50,869 bases of DNA from Actinacidiphila alni (GTDB lineage: Bacteria > Actinomycetota > Actinomycetes > Streptomycetales > Streptomycetaceae). Position numbers and translations under genes: made by a program. The notes below the pieces were generated by a model. It made no database searches. It had not been told where the DNA came from and saw nothing but the letters and a program-made list of their open reading frames with translations. Below, piece by piece: positions 33,859-42,226 of the stretch. The first letter of the stretch is position 1. Every line of letters starts with the position of its first letter. The stretch lies in the NCBI RefSeq assembly GCF_900112845.1, contig NZ_FONG01000035.1, positions 1-50,869 of the forward strand. Reading direction: 5' to 3'.

Positions 33859-35378
33859 GCGCCCCGCAGTTGCCCTGCAGCGTGGAAGAGCTGCGGTCGC
33901 TGTTCCTGTTCGAGAAGCTGACCGACGAGCAGCTGGACTGGCTGTGCCGCAGGGGCCGGGTCCAGATGGAGGAGCCGGGCTTCGTCTACAAGGAGGGCGA
34001 GGCCGCGACCTGCTTCTATGTGCTGCTCGAAGGCACGGTGGTGATGTCGCGACGGGTCGGCGCGGACGACGTGGAGGTCTCCCGCACCTCCGACCGCGGG
34101 GTGTACGCGGGCGCCTTCCAGTCGTATCTGGGCGACCGGGTGCCGCAGGTCTACAACGGCTCGCTGCGGGTCACCGAGCCGTCCCGCTTCTTCGTGCTGT
34201 CGGCGGACTCCTTCGCGGAGCTGATGCGCGAGTGGTTCCCGATGGCCGTGCACATGCTGGAGGGCCTGTTCTTCGGCAGCCGCAACACCAAGCAGGCCAT
34301 CGGGCAGCGCGAGCGGCTGCTGGCGCTGGGGTCGCTGTCGGCGGGCCTCACGCATGAGCTGAACAATCCGGCGGCGGCGGCGCTGCGCGCGACCTCGACG
34401 CTGCGCGAGCGGGTCGCGGGCATGCGGCACAAGCTCGGTTTCATCGCCTCGGGGCCGCTGGACCGGGCCACGCTCGCCACGCTGATGGAGCTTCAGGAGC
34501 GGGCGGTGGAGCAGTCCGCCAAGGCGGTGCAGCTGACGCCGCTGGAGACGGCCGACCGGGAGGACGCCCTCACGGACTGGCTGGACGACCACAACGTCAC
34601 GGCGGGCTGGGACCTGGCACCGAATTTCGTGCAGGCCGGTCTCGACACGGACTGGCTGGAGCGGGTCGTGGCCGTGGTGACGCCGGACGCCCTGGACAGC
34701 GCGATGCGGTGGCTGAACTACACCATCGAGACCGAGCTGCTGATGAACGAGATCCAGGACTCCACCACCCGGGTCTCCACACTGGTCAACGCGGCGCGGC
34801 AGTATTCGCAGCTCGACCGGGCGCCGTACCAGGTGGTCGATGTGCACGAGCTGCTGGAGAGCACGCTGCACATGCTGACCGGCAAATTCGGTCCTGGCAT
34901 CAAGGTGGTCAAGGACTTCGACCGTACGCTGCCGAGGATCCCCGGCTATCCGGGCGAGCTGAACCAGGTGTGGACGAATCTGATCGACAACGCGGTGAGC
35001 GCCATGGAGGGCACCGGCACCCTGACGGTGCGCACCGCGCTCGACCGCGACCGTGATCAGCTGCTGGTCGAATTCCGCGACACCGGTCCCGGTATCGCGC
35101 CGGAGATCCGGGAAAGGATCTTCGAGCCCTTCTTCACCACCAAGGCGGTGGGCGAGGGTACGGGTCTGGGGCTCGACATCTCCTGGCGCATCGTGGTCAA
35201 CAAGCACCACGGTGACCTCCAGGTGGAGTCGGTCCCCGGCGACACCCGTTTCCTGGTCCGTCTGCCGCTGACCGCCGCCGCGCCGCCGGAGGACGGCGCG
35301 GCGCCCGCCGATGACACCGCGAGCCCGTCCCCCGACACCACCGGCAGCCCGTCCGCGACCCAGCAGGAGCCGTCATGA
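33855..35378 (+). CDS. Histidine kinase with N-terminal cyclic-nucleotide-binding-like domain
   Basis: A 507-residue soluble protein. Residues 15-125 form a cNMP-binding/Crp-like beta-barrel (LFLFEKLTDEQLDWL, FVYKEGEAATCFYVLLEGTVVM). Next is a kinase dimerisation region with His167 in AGLTHELNNP and a long helical linker, then the ATPase: N box (WTNLIDNAVSAM), G1 (DTGPGIAP), F (FEPFFTTK) and G2 (GTGLGLDIS). The C-terminal 40 residues are low complexity. The start overlaps the preceding stop (ATGA), so it is coupled to the receiver-flavoprotein, its obvious partner: this kinase would phosphorylate Asp70 there. The sensed ligand is not known; the barrel has no clear cAMP Arg. Confidence 0.87.
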   Translation: MSAPQLPCSVEELRSLFLFEKLTDEQLDWLCRRGRVQMEEPGFVYKEGEAATCFYVLLEGTVVMSRRVGADDVEVSRTSDRGVYAGAFQSYLGDRVPQVYNGSLRVTEPSRFFVLSADSFAELMREWFPMAVHMLEGLFFGSRNTKQAIGQRERLLALGSLSAGLTHELNNPAAAALRATSTLRERVAGMRHKLGFIASGPLDRATLATLMELQERAVEQSAKAVQLTPLETADREDALTDWLDDHNVTAGWDLAPNFVQAGLDTDWLERVVAVVTPDALDSAMRWLNYTIETELLMNEIQDSTTRVSTLVNAARQYSQLDRAPYQVVDVHELLESTLHMLTGKFGPGIKVVKDFDRTLPRIPGYPGELNQVWTNLIDNAVSAMEGTGTLTVRTALDRDRDQLLVEFRDTGPGIAPEIRERIFEPFFTTKAVGEGTGLGLDISWRIVVNKHHGDLQVESVPGDTRFLVRLPLTAAAPPEDGAAPADDTASPSPDTTGSPSATQQEPS

Positions 35379-35725
35379 CGACCATCCCAGGCATCGACCC
35401 GACCGCCGCGCCGAGCGGCCCCGGCTGCGCCGACTGCGACGCCGGCGGCGGCTGGTGGCTGCACCTGCGCCGCTGCGCGCAGTGCGGCCACATCGGCTGC
35501 TGCGACTCCTCCCCCGCCCAGCACGCGAGCGCGCACTCCAAGGCCACGGGACACCCGGTGATGCGCAGCTATGAGCCGGGCGAGGACTGGTTCTGGGACT
35601 TCACCTCCGACCAGTACGTCGAGACCGACGTCGCCCTCGCGCCGCCGCAGAGCCACCCCGAGGACCAGCCGGTCCCCGGCCCGGCCGGCCGCGTCCCGGA
35701 CGACTGGCGCTCCCGGCTCAACTGA
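35375..35725 (+). CDS. UBP-type zinc-finger protein
   Basis: A 116-residue protein whose residues 15-75 form a ZnF-UBP domain: CADCDAGGGWWLHLRRCAQCGHIGCCDSS, then HASAHSKATGHPVMRSYEPGEDWFWDF. In eukaryotes this fold binds the ubiquitin C-terminus; bacterial members are often next to redox or signalling genes and their ligand is unknown. The ATG overlaps the kinase stop as ATGA, making it the third gene of the operon. The tail (SHPEDQPVPGPAGRVPDDWRSRLN) is not conserved domain. Zn ligands (Cys18, Cys21, Cys and His residues after) are present. Confidence 0.85.
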   Translation: MTTIPGIDPTAAPSGPGCADCDAGGGWWLHLRRCAQCGHIGCCDSSPAQHASAHSKATGHPVMRSYEPGEDWFWDFTSDQYVETDVALAPPQSHPEDQPVPGPAGRVPDDWRSRLN

Positions 35726-35758
35726 CGGGCCGTCAAATCGCGGGGGCGCGCGGGAGGT

Positions 35759-37309
35759 TCAGTCGAGGTCCCGCGGCTCCAGGGGCCGTACCGCCGGTCC
35801 CTGGAGCACCGCGCCGTCCACGCCGAAGCGGGAACCGTGGCAGGGGCACTCCCAGGTGGTCTCGGCCGGGTTGTACGCGACCACGCATCCCAGGTGGGTG
35901 CAGCGCGCGGAGACCGCGTGCAGGGCGCCGTCCGCGTCGCGGTGGACGGCGCACCGCTTGCCGTTCACACGGACCACGGCGCCGCCGCCGGGCGCGATGT
36001 CCTCGACGGTCTCGGCGGGGGCGGTGCGCAGCCGGTCGCCGACGAAGTGCTGTGCCACCTCGGCCTGGTGGCCGAGCAGCGCGGGTGCTTCCTTCAGGAC
36101 GGGCAGGACCCGCAGCGGGTCGTACAGGCCCGCCCATTGCGGCGGGGTGCCGTCGAGCAGCGCGGCCAGCAGCCGGCCCGCCATCACGCCGCCGCTCATG
36201 CCCCAGCCGCCGAAACCGGTGGCCACATAGGTGTGCCGGGCGCCGGGCCGCAGGCGGCCGACGAGCGCGACGGTGTCGGTGGGGTCGTTGTCCTGGGCCG
36301 CCCACCGGAATGCGGTCGGCCCGACGGGGAAGCGTTCGCGCATCCATGCGTCCAGCCGCAGGAAACGGCGGTGGGTGTCGCCCGCGCCCGGCGTGAAGCT
36401 CTCGCCCGTGACGATGAGCAGCCTGCGGCCGTCCTCCGGCAGCGGCGCGGTGCGTACCGACCGCTTGTTCTCGTCCTCGGTGATGTACATCCCGTGCGGG
36501 GCGGCGTCCGCGTCGATGGGCGCGGCGACGACGAGTTCGCGGCGCGGCGAGAGCCGGGTGAACAGCAGCGCGCGGTCGAAGACCGGATAGCCGGTGGCCA
36601 CGATCACGTCGCGGGCGGTCACCTCGGCGCCGGATTCGGTGCGGACCCGGCAGGGTTCGCCCTCGTGCAGGCCGGTCACCCGTGAGCGTTCGTAGATCCG
36701 CCCGCCCCGGGCGACGAAGGCGGCGGCCAGACCCAGCAGATACTTGCGGGGGTGGAATTGCGCCTGGTCCGCCACCCGGACCGCGCCGGCGACCGCGAAG
36801 GGCAGCTCGGTCTCCTCGACGTACCGCGCGGGCAGTCCTGCCGCCCGTGCCGCCTCGGCCTCGGCCTTCAGCGCGGACCTGGCGGCGGCGTCCAGCGCAT
36901 AGGTGACGGCCGGGGCCCGCTCCAGCTCGCAGTCGATGTCCAGTTCCGCGGCGAGCGCCGCGACATGGTCGACCGCGTCCTGCTGGGAGCGGGCGTACAG
37001 CCGCGCCGCGTCCTCGCCCCGGGTCCGCCGCAGCCGGTCGTAGACAAGGGTGTGCTGGGCGGTCAGCTTGGCGGTGGTGTGACCGGTCACGCCGGCCGCG
37101 ATCCGGTCCGCCTCGACCACGGCGACAGAGCGGCCCGACGCCGCCGCCTCCCATGCCGCGCTGAGCCCGGCGATACCGCCGCCGATGACGACGACGTCCA
37201 CCGTCACGGCGTCCGTGAGCGGGGCGAAGCGCGTGGTGTCGCCCGAGTGCATCCAGTACGACTCGTCGGCTCCGGGCAGGACGGGCGGTGACGCGGCGGG
37301 ATTCGACAT
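35759..37309 (-). CDS. FAD-dependent oxidoreductase with C-terminal Rieske [2Fe-2S] domain
   Basis: A 516-residue protein starting MSNPAASPPVLPGADESYWM. The DAO-type FAD domain begins DVVVIGGGIAGLSAAWEAA and includes TGHTTAKLTAQHTLVYDRL. Near the C-terminus, CTHLGC and CPCHGSRF are the Rieske ligand pairs. The family (glycine oxidase/DadA-like plus Rieske) is widespread in actinobacteria and probably oxidises an amine or related substrate with the iron-sulfur centre passing electrons; the substrate is unknown. It converges on the zinc-finger gene and is divergent from the zinc dehydrogenase. The start at 37309 is chosen on family length; the frame is open to 37393. Confidence 0.87.
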   Translation of the reverse strand: MSNPAASPPVLPGADESYWMHSGDTTRFAPLTDAVTVDVVVIGGGIAGLSAAWEAAASGRSVAVVEADRIAAGVTGHTTAKLTAQHTLVYDRLRRTRGEDAARLYARSQQDAVDHVAALAAELDIDCELERAPAVTYALDAAARSALKAEAEAARAAGLPARYVEETELPFAVAGAVRVADQAQFHPRKYLLGLAAAFVARGGRIYERSRVTGLHEGEPCRVRTESGAEVTARDVIVATGYPVFDRALLFTRLSPRRELVVAAPIDADAAPHGMYITEDENKRSVRTAPLPEDGRRLLIVTGESFTPGAGDTHRRFLRLDAWMRERFPVGPTAFRWAAQDNDPTDTVALVGRLRPGARHTYVATGFGGWGMSGGVMAGRLLAALLDGTPPQWAGLYDPLRVLPVLKEAPALLGHQAEVAQHFVGDRLRTAPAETVEDIAPGGGAVVRVNGKRCAVHRDADGALHAVSARCTHLGCVVAYNPAETTWECPCHGSRFGVDGAVLQGPAVRPLEPRDLD

Positions 37310-37519
37310 GCCCTGCGCCTGCCCGTCGTGGGCCGGGCCACGCGCGATACGGGTCCGGCTTTCACCACGTTTGTCCGGGTCGTGGCGGGGCACGCGGCTG
37401 TGAGCACGGGAAACGGCGCCGGATGCGTTGTCGTGTGCCGTCGGAACACCGCCGCGACACGGCGACCGGCCGCGCCGCCCTTGCGCCGATCATCCGCGAG
37501 GCGAAACGAGGCAGATCCG

Positions 37520-38710
37520 ATGAGAGCCACCGTCTGGCACGGCAAGCGGGACGTACGCGTCGACGAGGTGCCCGATCCGCGGATCGAGGAGGACACCGAC
37601 GCCGTCATCCGCGTCACCAGCAGCGGGCTGTGCGGCTCCGACCTGCACCTGTACGAGGTGCTCGCGCCGTTCATGACCCCCGGCGACATCCTCGGACACG
37701 AGCCGATCGGCATCGTGGAGGAGGTCGGCTCCGCCGTGCCGGACCTGGAGCCCGGCGACCGCGTCGTGGTGCCGTTCCAGATCGCCTGCGGCACCTGCTG
37801 GATGTGCCGGTCGGGCCTGCCGACGCAGTGCGAGACCACCCAGGTCACCGAGCACGGCATGGGCGCCCGGCTGTTCGGCTACACCAAGCTGTACGGGGCG
37901 GTGCCGGGCGCGCAGGCGGAGTATCTGCGGGTGCCGCAGGCGCAGTTCGGCCCGGTCAAGGTGCCGCACGGCCCGGCGGACGACCGCTTCCTCTATCTCT
38001 CCGACGTCCTGCCGACGGCCTGGCAGGCAGTGCGGTACGCGGACGTGCCGGCCGGCGGCACGCTCGTCGTGCTCGGTCTCGGACCGATCGGCGCCATGTC
38101 CTGCCGGGTCGCCCGGCATCTCGGCGCGGAGCTGGTCATCGGCGTCGACCGGGTCCCCGAGCGGCTGGAGCGGGCCAAGCTCGACGGCACCGTGGCCCTT
38201 GACCTGGACGCCTTCGACTCCGCCGACGACCTGATCGCGGCGGTCGGGGAACTGACCGGCGGCCGGGGCCCGGACGCGGTGATCGACGCGGTCGGTACCG
38301 AGGCGCACGGCAGTCCGGCCGCCAAGGCGGCGCAGACCGCGGCGGGGCTGCTGCCCCGCGAGTGGGGCGCCAAGCTGACCAGGACGGCGGGCGTCGACCG
38401 GCTGGGGGCGCTGGAGCTGGCGATCCGGCTGGTGCGGCGCGGCGGCACCGTCTCGATCAGCGGCGTCTACGGCGGCGCCGCTGACCCGCTGCCGATGCTG
38501 ACGATGTTCGACAAGCAACTGCAGCTGCGGATGGGCCAGGCGAACGTCCGGCGCTGGACCGACGAGATCCTGCCGCTGCTCACCGACGACGACCCGCTGG
38601 GGGTCGACTCCTTCGCCACCCATCATGTGCCGCTCGACCGGGCGCCGGACGCGTACGCGATGTTCCAGAAGAAGGAGGACGGCGCGATCAAGGTGGTGTT
38701 CCAGCCCTGA
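37520..38710 (+). CDS. Zinc-dependent alcohol/formaldehyde-type dehydrogenase
   Basis: A 396-residue MDR-superfamily enzyme. Catalytic zinc ligands are in SSGLCGSDLH (Cys) and LGHEPIG (His); the structural zinc lobe is CGTCWMCRSGLPTQC. The Rossmann motif is VLGLGPIGAMSCRVA. The long insert GLLPREWGAKLTRTAGVD marks the glutathione-independent formaldehyde dehydrogenase-like branch. It oxidises an alcohol or aldehyde with NAD(P); substrate not assigned. GAGG ten bases upstream supports the start at 37520. It is divergent from the Rieske oxidoreductase across 210 bases. Confidence 0.9.
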   Translation: MRATVWHGKRDVRVDEVPDPRIEEDTDAVIRVTSSGLCGSDLHLYEVLAPFMTPGDILGHEPIGIVEEVGSAVPDLEPGDRVVVPFQIACGTCWMCRSGLPTQCETTQVTEHGMGARLFGYTKLYGAVPGAQAEYLRVPQAQFGPVKVPHGPADDRFLYLSDVLPTAWQAVRYADVPAGGTLVVLGLGPIGAMSCRVARHLGAELVIGVDRVPERLERAKLDGTVALDLDAFDSADDLIAAVGELTGGRGPDAVIDAVGTEAHGSPAAKAAQTAAGLLPREWGAKLTRTAGVDRLGALELAIRLVRRGGTVSISGVYGGAADPLPMLTMFDKQLQLRMGQANVRRWTDEILPLLTDDDPLGVDSFATHHVPLDRAPDAYAMFQKKEDGAIKVVFQP

Positions 38711-38735
38711 GGCCCGAGGGGCCCCGGACCTCAGG
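38706..38735. terminator. Hairpin at the dehydrogenase/ligase convergent ends
   Basis: CCTGAGG (38706-38712) and CCTCAGG (38729-38735) are perfect complements and overlap both stop codons. A possible bidirectional terminator; the short stem makes it a weaker case than the others. Confidence 0.4.
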
Positions 38736-40026
38736 CCGGGCCTTGAAGAGCCGGGCCCTGAAAAGCCTCACCGACCGCGGCCTCCAGCTCGTCCCGTGCG
38801 GCGGCCGAGGCGGCCACGGCCGCGTACCGCCAGCGCACGCCGTCCCCGGGCGCGTCGGCGTAGAGCAGGGCCCCCGTGCCGCGGCCGCTGTCGAAGTCCA
38901 GCCCCCGGGCGCGCAGGCGGCCGAGCGCGTCGGTGAAGGTGAGCGGCCCGGACGCCTCGGCGGTGGCGGTCGACCAGTGGACGGGCCGGCCACCGGTGAG
39001 CCGGACGACCAAGTCGTACGGCGTGGTGGTCGCGGTGCGGCGCACATTGCTCTCGGTGGCGTAGAGCGTGCCGTCGTCGCCGACGACGGCGTCGATGTCG
39101 TAGGGGCCGCGGTAGCCGTGCCGGATCAGCCGGCGGCCGAGGGCGGCGCCCCAGCGGCCCAGCTCCGCGCGGACCGCCGCGGGCACCCGGCCGTCGAGCG
39201 GGGCGCGGTAGCCGGTGAAGGCGCCGTCCTCGGTGCGCATGACGCCGTCGAAGAGCGGTCGCGGGCCGGTCGGCAGGGCCAGGAATTGCGCACTGACCGA
39301 CGCCGTGTGCGGCACGTACTCCTCGACGGTCCACCGGCTGTCGGCGTCGGCCGCCTCGGGCAGCGCGTCGCCGCGCGCCACGAAGCGCAGTCCGTGACCC
39401 CCGGCCGACCGGTCCGGTTTGACCACCGCGCGCCCGGCCGCCGACCGCCGCAGCACGGCCCGTACGGTGTCGGCCAGCTCATCGCCGCGGCAGTCGTGCC
39501 CGTACGGCACACGGATGCCGGTCTCGCGGGCCGCCGACCGAAAGCCCGCTTTGGTGTTGCACAGCGCCGCGACCGCCAGCGCCTCGGCGCCCACCGGCGG
39601 CCCGCTCCGGCCGCAGGGCGACACCGGGATGCCGAGATCCGCCGCGAGCGCCAGGGTCGGCGCGTCGAGAGCCAGCGGCAGCAGCCGGGTGCCGGGCCGG
39701 GCGGCGGCATGGGCCCGCAGGTCGTCGGTCAGGCCGGGCGTGGTCCGTACGGTGTCGGCCGCCGCCAGACCCGGGCGGTCACGGAAGGTGACGATGCGGA
39801 CGGTCTCCCGCGGCACCCCGGTGAGCCCGCAGGCGTAGCGCGCGAAGGGCTCGGAGACGGGCACCGGGGTCAGCAGCACATCACCCGGGCGGGTCAGCCA
39901 GACCTCGCGCGGCGCCTGCCGTGCCCACTGCCCGACCGCGCCCTGTTCCCACAGGTCGACGGCGAGTGCGGAGGCGAAATTGGCGAGCACGATCAACGAT
40001 GGGGTGTCGCTGTCCCTCGGCGCCAT
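38731..40026 (-). CDS. PGM1-like ATP-grasp peptide ligase
   Basis: A 431-residue protein starting MAPRDSDTPSLIVLANFASAL. An N-terminal pre-ATP-grasp domain leads into an ATP-grasp core: RAVVKPDRSAGGHGLRFV (lysine and Gly-rich loop), EEYVPHT and the Mg-binding segment YDIDAVVGDDGTLYATESNVRRT. The C-terminal region (from RLTGGRPVHWSTATAEA) matches the PGM1 C-terminal type. The founding PGM1 joins a non-proteinogenic amino acid to peptides in pheganomycin biosynthesis; the substrate here is unknown. It is divergent from a methyltransferase/CDGSH/iron-enzyme operon with 154 bases between starts. The ATG lacks a ribosome site, so translation may be leaderless or the start different. Confidence 0.75.
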   Translation of the reverse strand: MAPRDSDTPSLIVLANFASALAVDLWEQGAVGQWARQAPREVWLTRPGDVLLTPVPVSEPFARYACGLTGVPRETVRIVTFRDRPGLAAADTVRTTPGLTDDLRAHAAARPGTRLLPLALDAPTLALAADLGIPVSPCGRSGPPVGAEALAVAALCNTKAGFRSAARETGIRVPYGHDCRGDELADTVRAVLRRSAAGRAVVKPDRSAGGHGLRFVARGDALPEAADADSRWTVEEYVPHTASVSAQFLALPTGPRPLFDGVMRTEDGAFTGYRAPLDGRVPAAVRAELGRWGAALGRRLIRHGYRGPYDIDAVVGDDGTLYATESNVRRTATTTPYDLVVRLTGGRPVHWSTATAEASGPLTFTDALGRLRARGLDFDSGRGTGALLYADAPGDGVRWRYAAVAASAAARDELEAAVGEAFQGPALQGPA

Positions 40027-40180
40027 AGGGGGTGGGTGCCCGCGATCGGGCGGTGGAACCGCCCGGACGGTGAATCCCTTCCCCGCCGTGTGACACCCGG
40101 ACATCGGGGCACTCGGCCCAGTGAAAGCGTCCAGCGGTGACCGTACGTCACCGATGCCGTCGTCGGAGAGGAGCGGGCCC

Positions 40181-40819
40181 ATGCTGACCGTGCCGGGCGT
40201 GTACCAGCCGCAGCAGGACACACACCTTCTGATGCGGGCCATGTGCCATGAGGGCGTGTCGCCCGGCACCGAAGTGCTCGACCTGGGCACCGGCAGCGGG
40301 GTGCTGGCGCTGTGCGCGGCGCGGTTCGGCGCCCGGGTTACCGCCGTCGACATCGCGTGGCGGGCGGTGCTCGCCGCCCGCGCGAACGCGCTGTTCGCGC
40401 GACGCCGGATACGGGTGCTGCACGGCGACCTGGCCGGTGACGACCGCCGTTACGACCTGGTGGTGAGCAATCCGCCGTATGTGCCCGCCCCCGAGATCGC
40501 GCCGCCGGAACGCGGCGCCGCCCGGTCCTGGGACGCCGGGCACGACGGCCGGGCCGTCGTCGACCGGATCTGCGCGACCGCGCCGCTGGTCTTGGCGCCG
40601 CAGGGCGTACTGCTCATGGTGCACTCGGCGCTGTGCGGCACCGACGACACACTGGCGGCACTGGCCCGGGGCGGGCTGCGGGCCGAGGTGACCGACCGCG
40701 AACTGATCCCCTTCGGACCGGTGATGCGCGCCCGGCTGCCGTGGCTGCGCGACACCGGCATCGTCGGCCGCGACCAGGACAAGGAGGAGCTGGTGGTGAT
40801 CCGTGCGGAACACGCCTGA
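40181..40819 (+). CDS. HemK2/MTQ2-type methyltransferase
   Basis: A 212-residue class-I SAM methyltransferase. Motif I is VLDLGTGSGVLAL and the substrate motif is VVSNPPYVPAPE, where NPPY binds an amide or amine nitrogen, as in enzymes that methylate glutamine in release factors. It lacks the N-terminal domain of PrmC, as in the MTQ2-like short form. In this cluster it may act on a small molecule or peptide rather than a translation factor, which is inference. GGAG-rich sequence upstream supports the start; the stop overlaps the next gene by 17 bases. Confidence 0.85.
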   Translation: MLTVPGVYQPQQDTHLLMRAMCHEGVSPGTEVLDLGTGSGVLALCAARFGARVTAVDIAWRAVLAARANALFARRRIRVLHGDLAGDDRRYDLVVSNPPYVPAPEIAPPERGAARSWDAGHDGRAVVDRICATAPLVLAPQGVLLMVHSALCGTDDTLAALARGGLRAEVTDRELIPFGPVMRARLPWLRDTGIVGRDQDKEELVVIRAEHA

Positions 40820-41084
40820 ACGCCCCCGCCGGGTCGTCGTCGAGCGCGACGGCCCCGTGCTGGTCGAGGGACCGGTGACGGTCCTCGGCGACGACGGGGT
40901 GCCGGTGACCTCGCACCGTTTCGTGGTCGCGGTCTGCACCTGCCGCCGCAGCCGGACGTATCCGTGGTGCGACACCAGCCACCGCCGCAAATCGAAGAAG
41001 CCGCAGTCGGAGGGTGACGGTCCGGCGGACCTGTGTCCGGGGGCCGACGAGGACGGCGCCGCGCGGAAAGGAGAGCGCTCATGA
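40803..41084 (+). CDS. CDGSH-type [2Fe-2S] protein
   Basis: A 93-residue protein with CTCRRSRTYPWCDTSH at 45-60: Cys45, Cys47, Cys56 and His60 fit the C-x-C-x2-S-x3-P-x-C-D-x2-H cluster of CDGSH (mitoNEET-type) proteins, with Thr for the usual Gly. Such small proteins hold a labile [2Fe-2S] centre and may transfer electrons or clusters. It starts at GTG inside the methyltransferase gene and its stop overlaps the next start (ATGA), so the three are a tight operon. A Lys/Arg stretch (HRRKSKKP) follows the cluster. Confidence 0.85.
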   Translation: MRNTPERPRRVVVERDGPVLVEGPVTVLGDDGVPVTSHRFVVAVCTCRRSRTYPWCDTSHRRKSKKPQSEGDGPADLCPGADEDGAARKGERS

Positions 41085-42124
41085 CCACGACCGCACCCCG
41101 CCAGGAGTCCCGGGCGACGACTCCCCCGCTGCCGCCGGCCCGCGGGCCGCTGTCGGCCGCCGTGATCGCGTCGCTGCGCGACAGCACGGCGCCACTGCCG
41201 GACGCCGGCGCCGTGACGGCGGCCGATCCGTACGGCGACGACGCGCAGCTCGCCCTCTATCTGCTGTACGAACTGCATTACCAGGGCTTCGCCGGGGTGG
41301 CCGAGGACCGCGAGTGGGACGTGGAGCTGCTGCGGCTGCGCGGCCGGCTCGAAGACCGTTTCCTGGCGCGGCTGCGCGCCGAAGCGCCGAGCCGCCCGAG
41401 CGCGGCGGACGCCATCGACGCGCTGCTGATCGAGCCGGTGGCCGACGAGGACGCCGGCGTCAGCCACTGGCTGCAATCCGCGGGCGGCCTGCGGGAGTTG
41501 CGCGAATACGCCGCGCTGCGGTCGCTGTATCACCTGAAGGAGGCCGACCCGCACGCGTGGGTGCTGCCTCGGCTGTACGGCCGCGCCAAGGCGGCGATGG
41601 TCGCGGTCGAATTCGACGAATTCGGCGCGGGCCACGCCGAGGACGTGCACGCCCGCCTGTTCGCCGACCTGATGGCGGACCTCGGTCTGGACACCGCCTA
41701 CGGACGCTGGCTCGACGCGGCACCGGCCGAGGCCCTGGCGACGGTCAATGTGATGTCGCTCTTCGGCCTGCACCGGTCGCTGCGCGGCGCGCTCGTCGGG
41801 CACTTCGCCGCCGTGGAGATCACCTCCTCCCCCGGTTCCCGGCGGCTGGCGCGGGCGATGCGCCGCACTGGCGCGGGACCGGCGGCCGAGCGCTTCTACG
41901 ACGAGCACGTCGAGGCCGACGCGGTCCACGAACAGGTCGTACGGCACGAGGTGATCGCCCCGCTGCTGGCCGCGGAGCCACGGTTGGAGGCCGATGTGGT
42001 GTTCGGCGTCGAGGCCACCGGCCTGCTGGAGGACCGGCTCGGCGCGGTGCTGCTGGACGCCTGGCGCGCGGGGCGCAGCGCTCTGCGCACCCCGCTTCCC
42101 GAAGGTGGCGGGAGAGCGCGCTGA
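41081..42124 (+). CDS. Iron-containing redox enzyme, haem-oxygenase-like fold
   Basis: A 347-residue all-helical protein of the iron-containing redox enzyme family (haem-oxygenase-like diiron oxidase type). Likely ligand positions are Glu64 in LLYELHYQGF, Glu177, Glu180 and His185 in VAVEFDEFGAGH, and Asp280 and His283 in HVEADAVHEQ. Members such as SznF, UndA and related enzymes oxidise amines, fatty acids or amino-acid-derived groups with dioxygen. The CDGSH partner could supply electrons or iron. GAAAGGAG upstream and the ATGA overlap fix the start. It is the last gene of the operon and runs convergent to a kinase relic. Confidence 0.83.
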   Translation: MTTTAPRQESRATTPPLPPARGPLSAAVIASLRDSTAPLPDAGAVTAADPYGDDAQLALYLLYELHYQGFAGVAEDREWDVELLRLRGRLEDRFLARLRAEAPSRPSAADAIDALLIEPVADEDAGVSHWLQSAGGLRELREYAALRSLYHLKEADPHAWVLPRLYGRAKAAMVAVEFDEFGAGHAEDVHARLFADLMADLGLDTAYGRWLDAAPAEALATVNVMSLFGLHRSLRGALVGHFAAVEITSSPGSRRLARAMRRTGAGPAAERFYDEHVEADAVHEQVVRHEVIAPLLAAEPRLEADVVFGVEATGLLEDRLGAVLLDAWRAGRSALRTPLPEGGGRAR

Positions 42125-42226
42125 GCCGGTCGGACCGTGGCCGGCGGGAGTCCGACGCGGACGGTGAGCCGGTCAGGCCGTGGTCAGGCCGTGGCCGGTG
42201 GGAGTTCGACACGGACGGTGAGGCCG
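42125..42226. repeat. Imperfect tandem copy of the kinase 3-prime end
   Basis: The segment from about 42129 to 42172 repeats, with roughly five base changes, the segment from about 42184 to 42226 (GTGGCCGGCGGGAGTCCGAC versus GTGGCCGGTGGGAGTTCGAC). The right copy encodes the last residues of the sensor kinase; the left copy lies past the stop and would encode a near-identical tail. It looks like a local duplication in a decaying gene. Confidence 0.75.
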
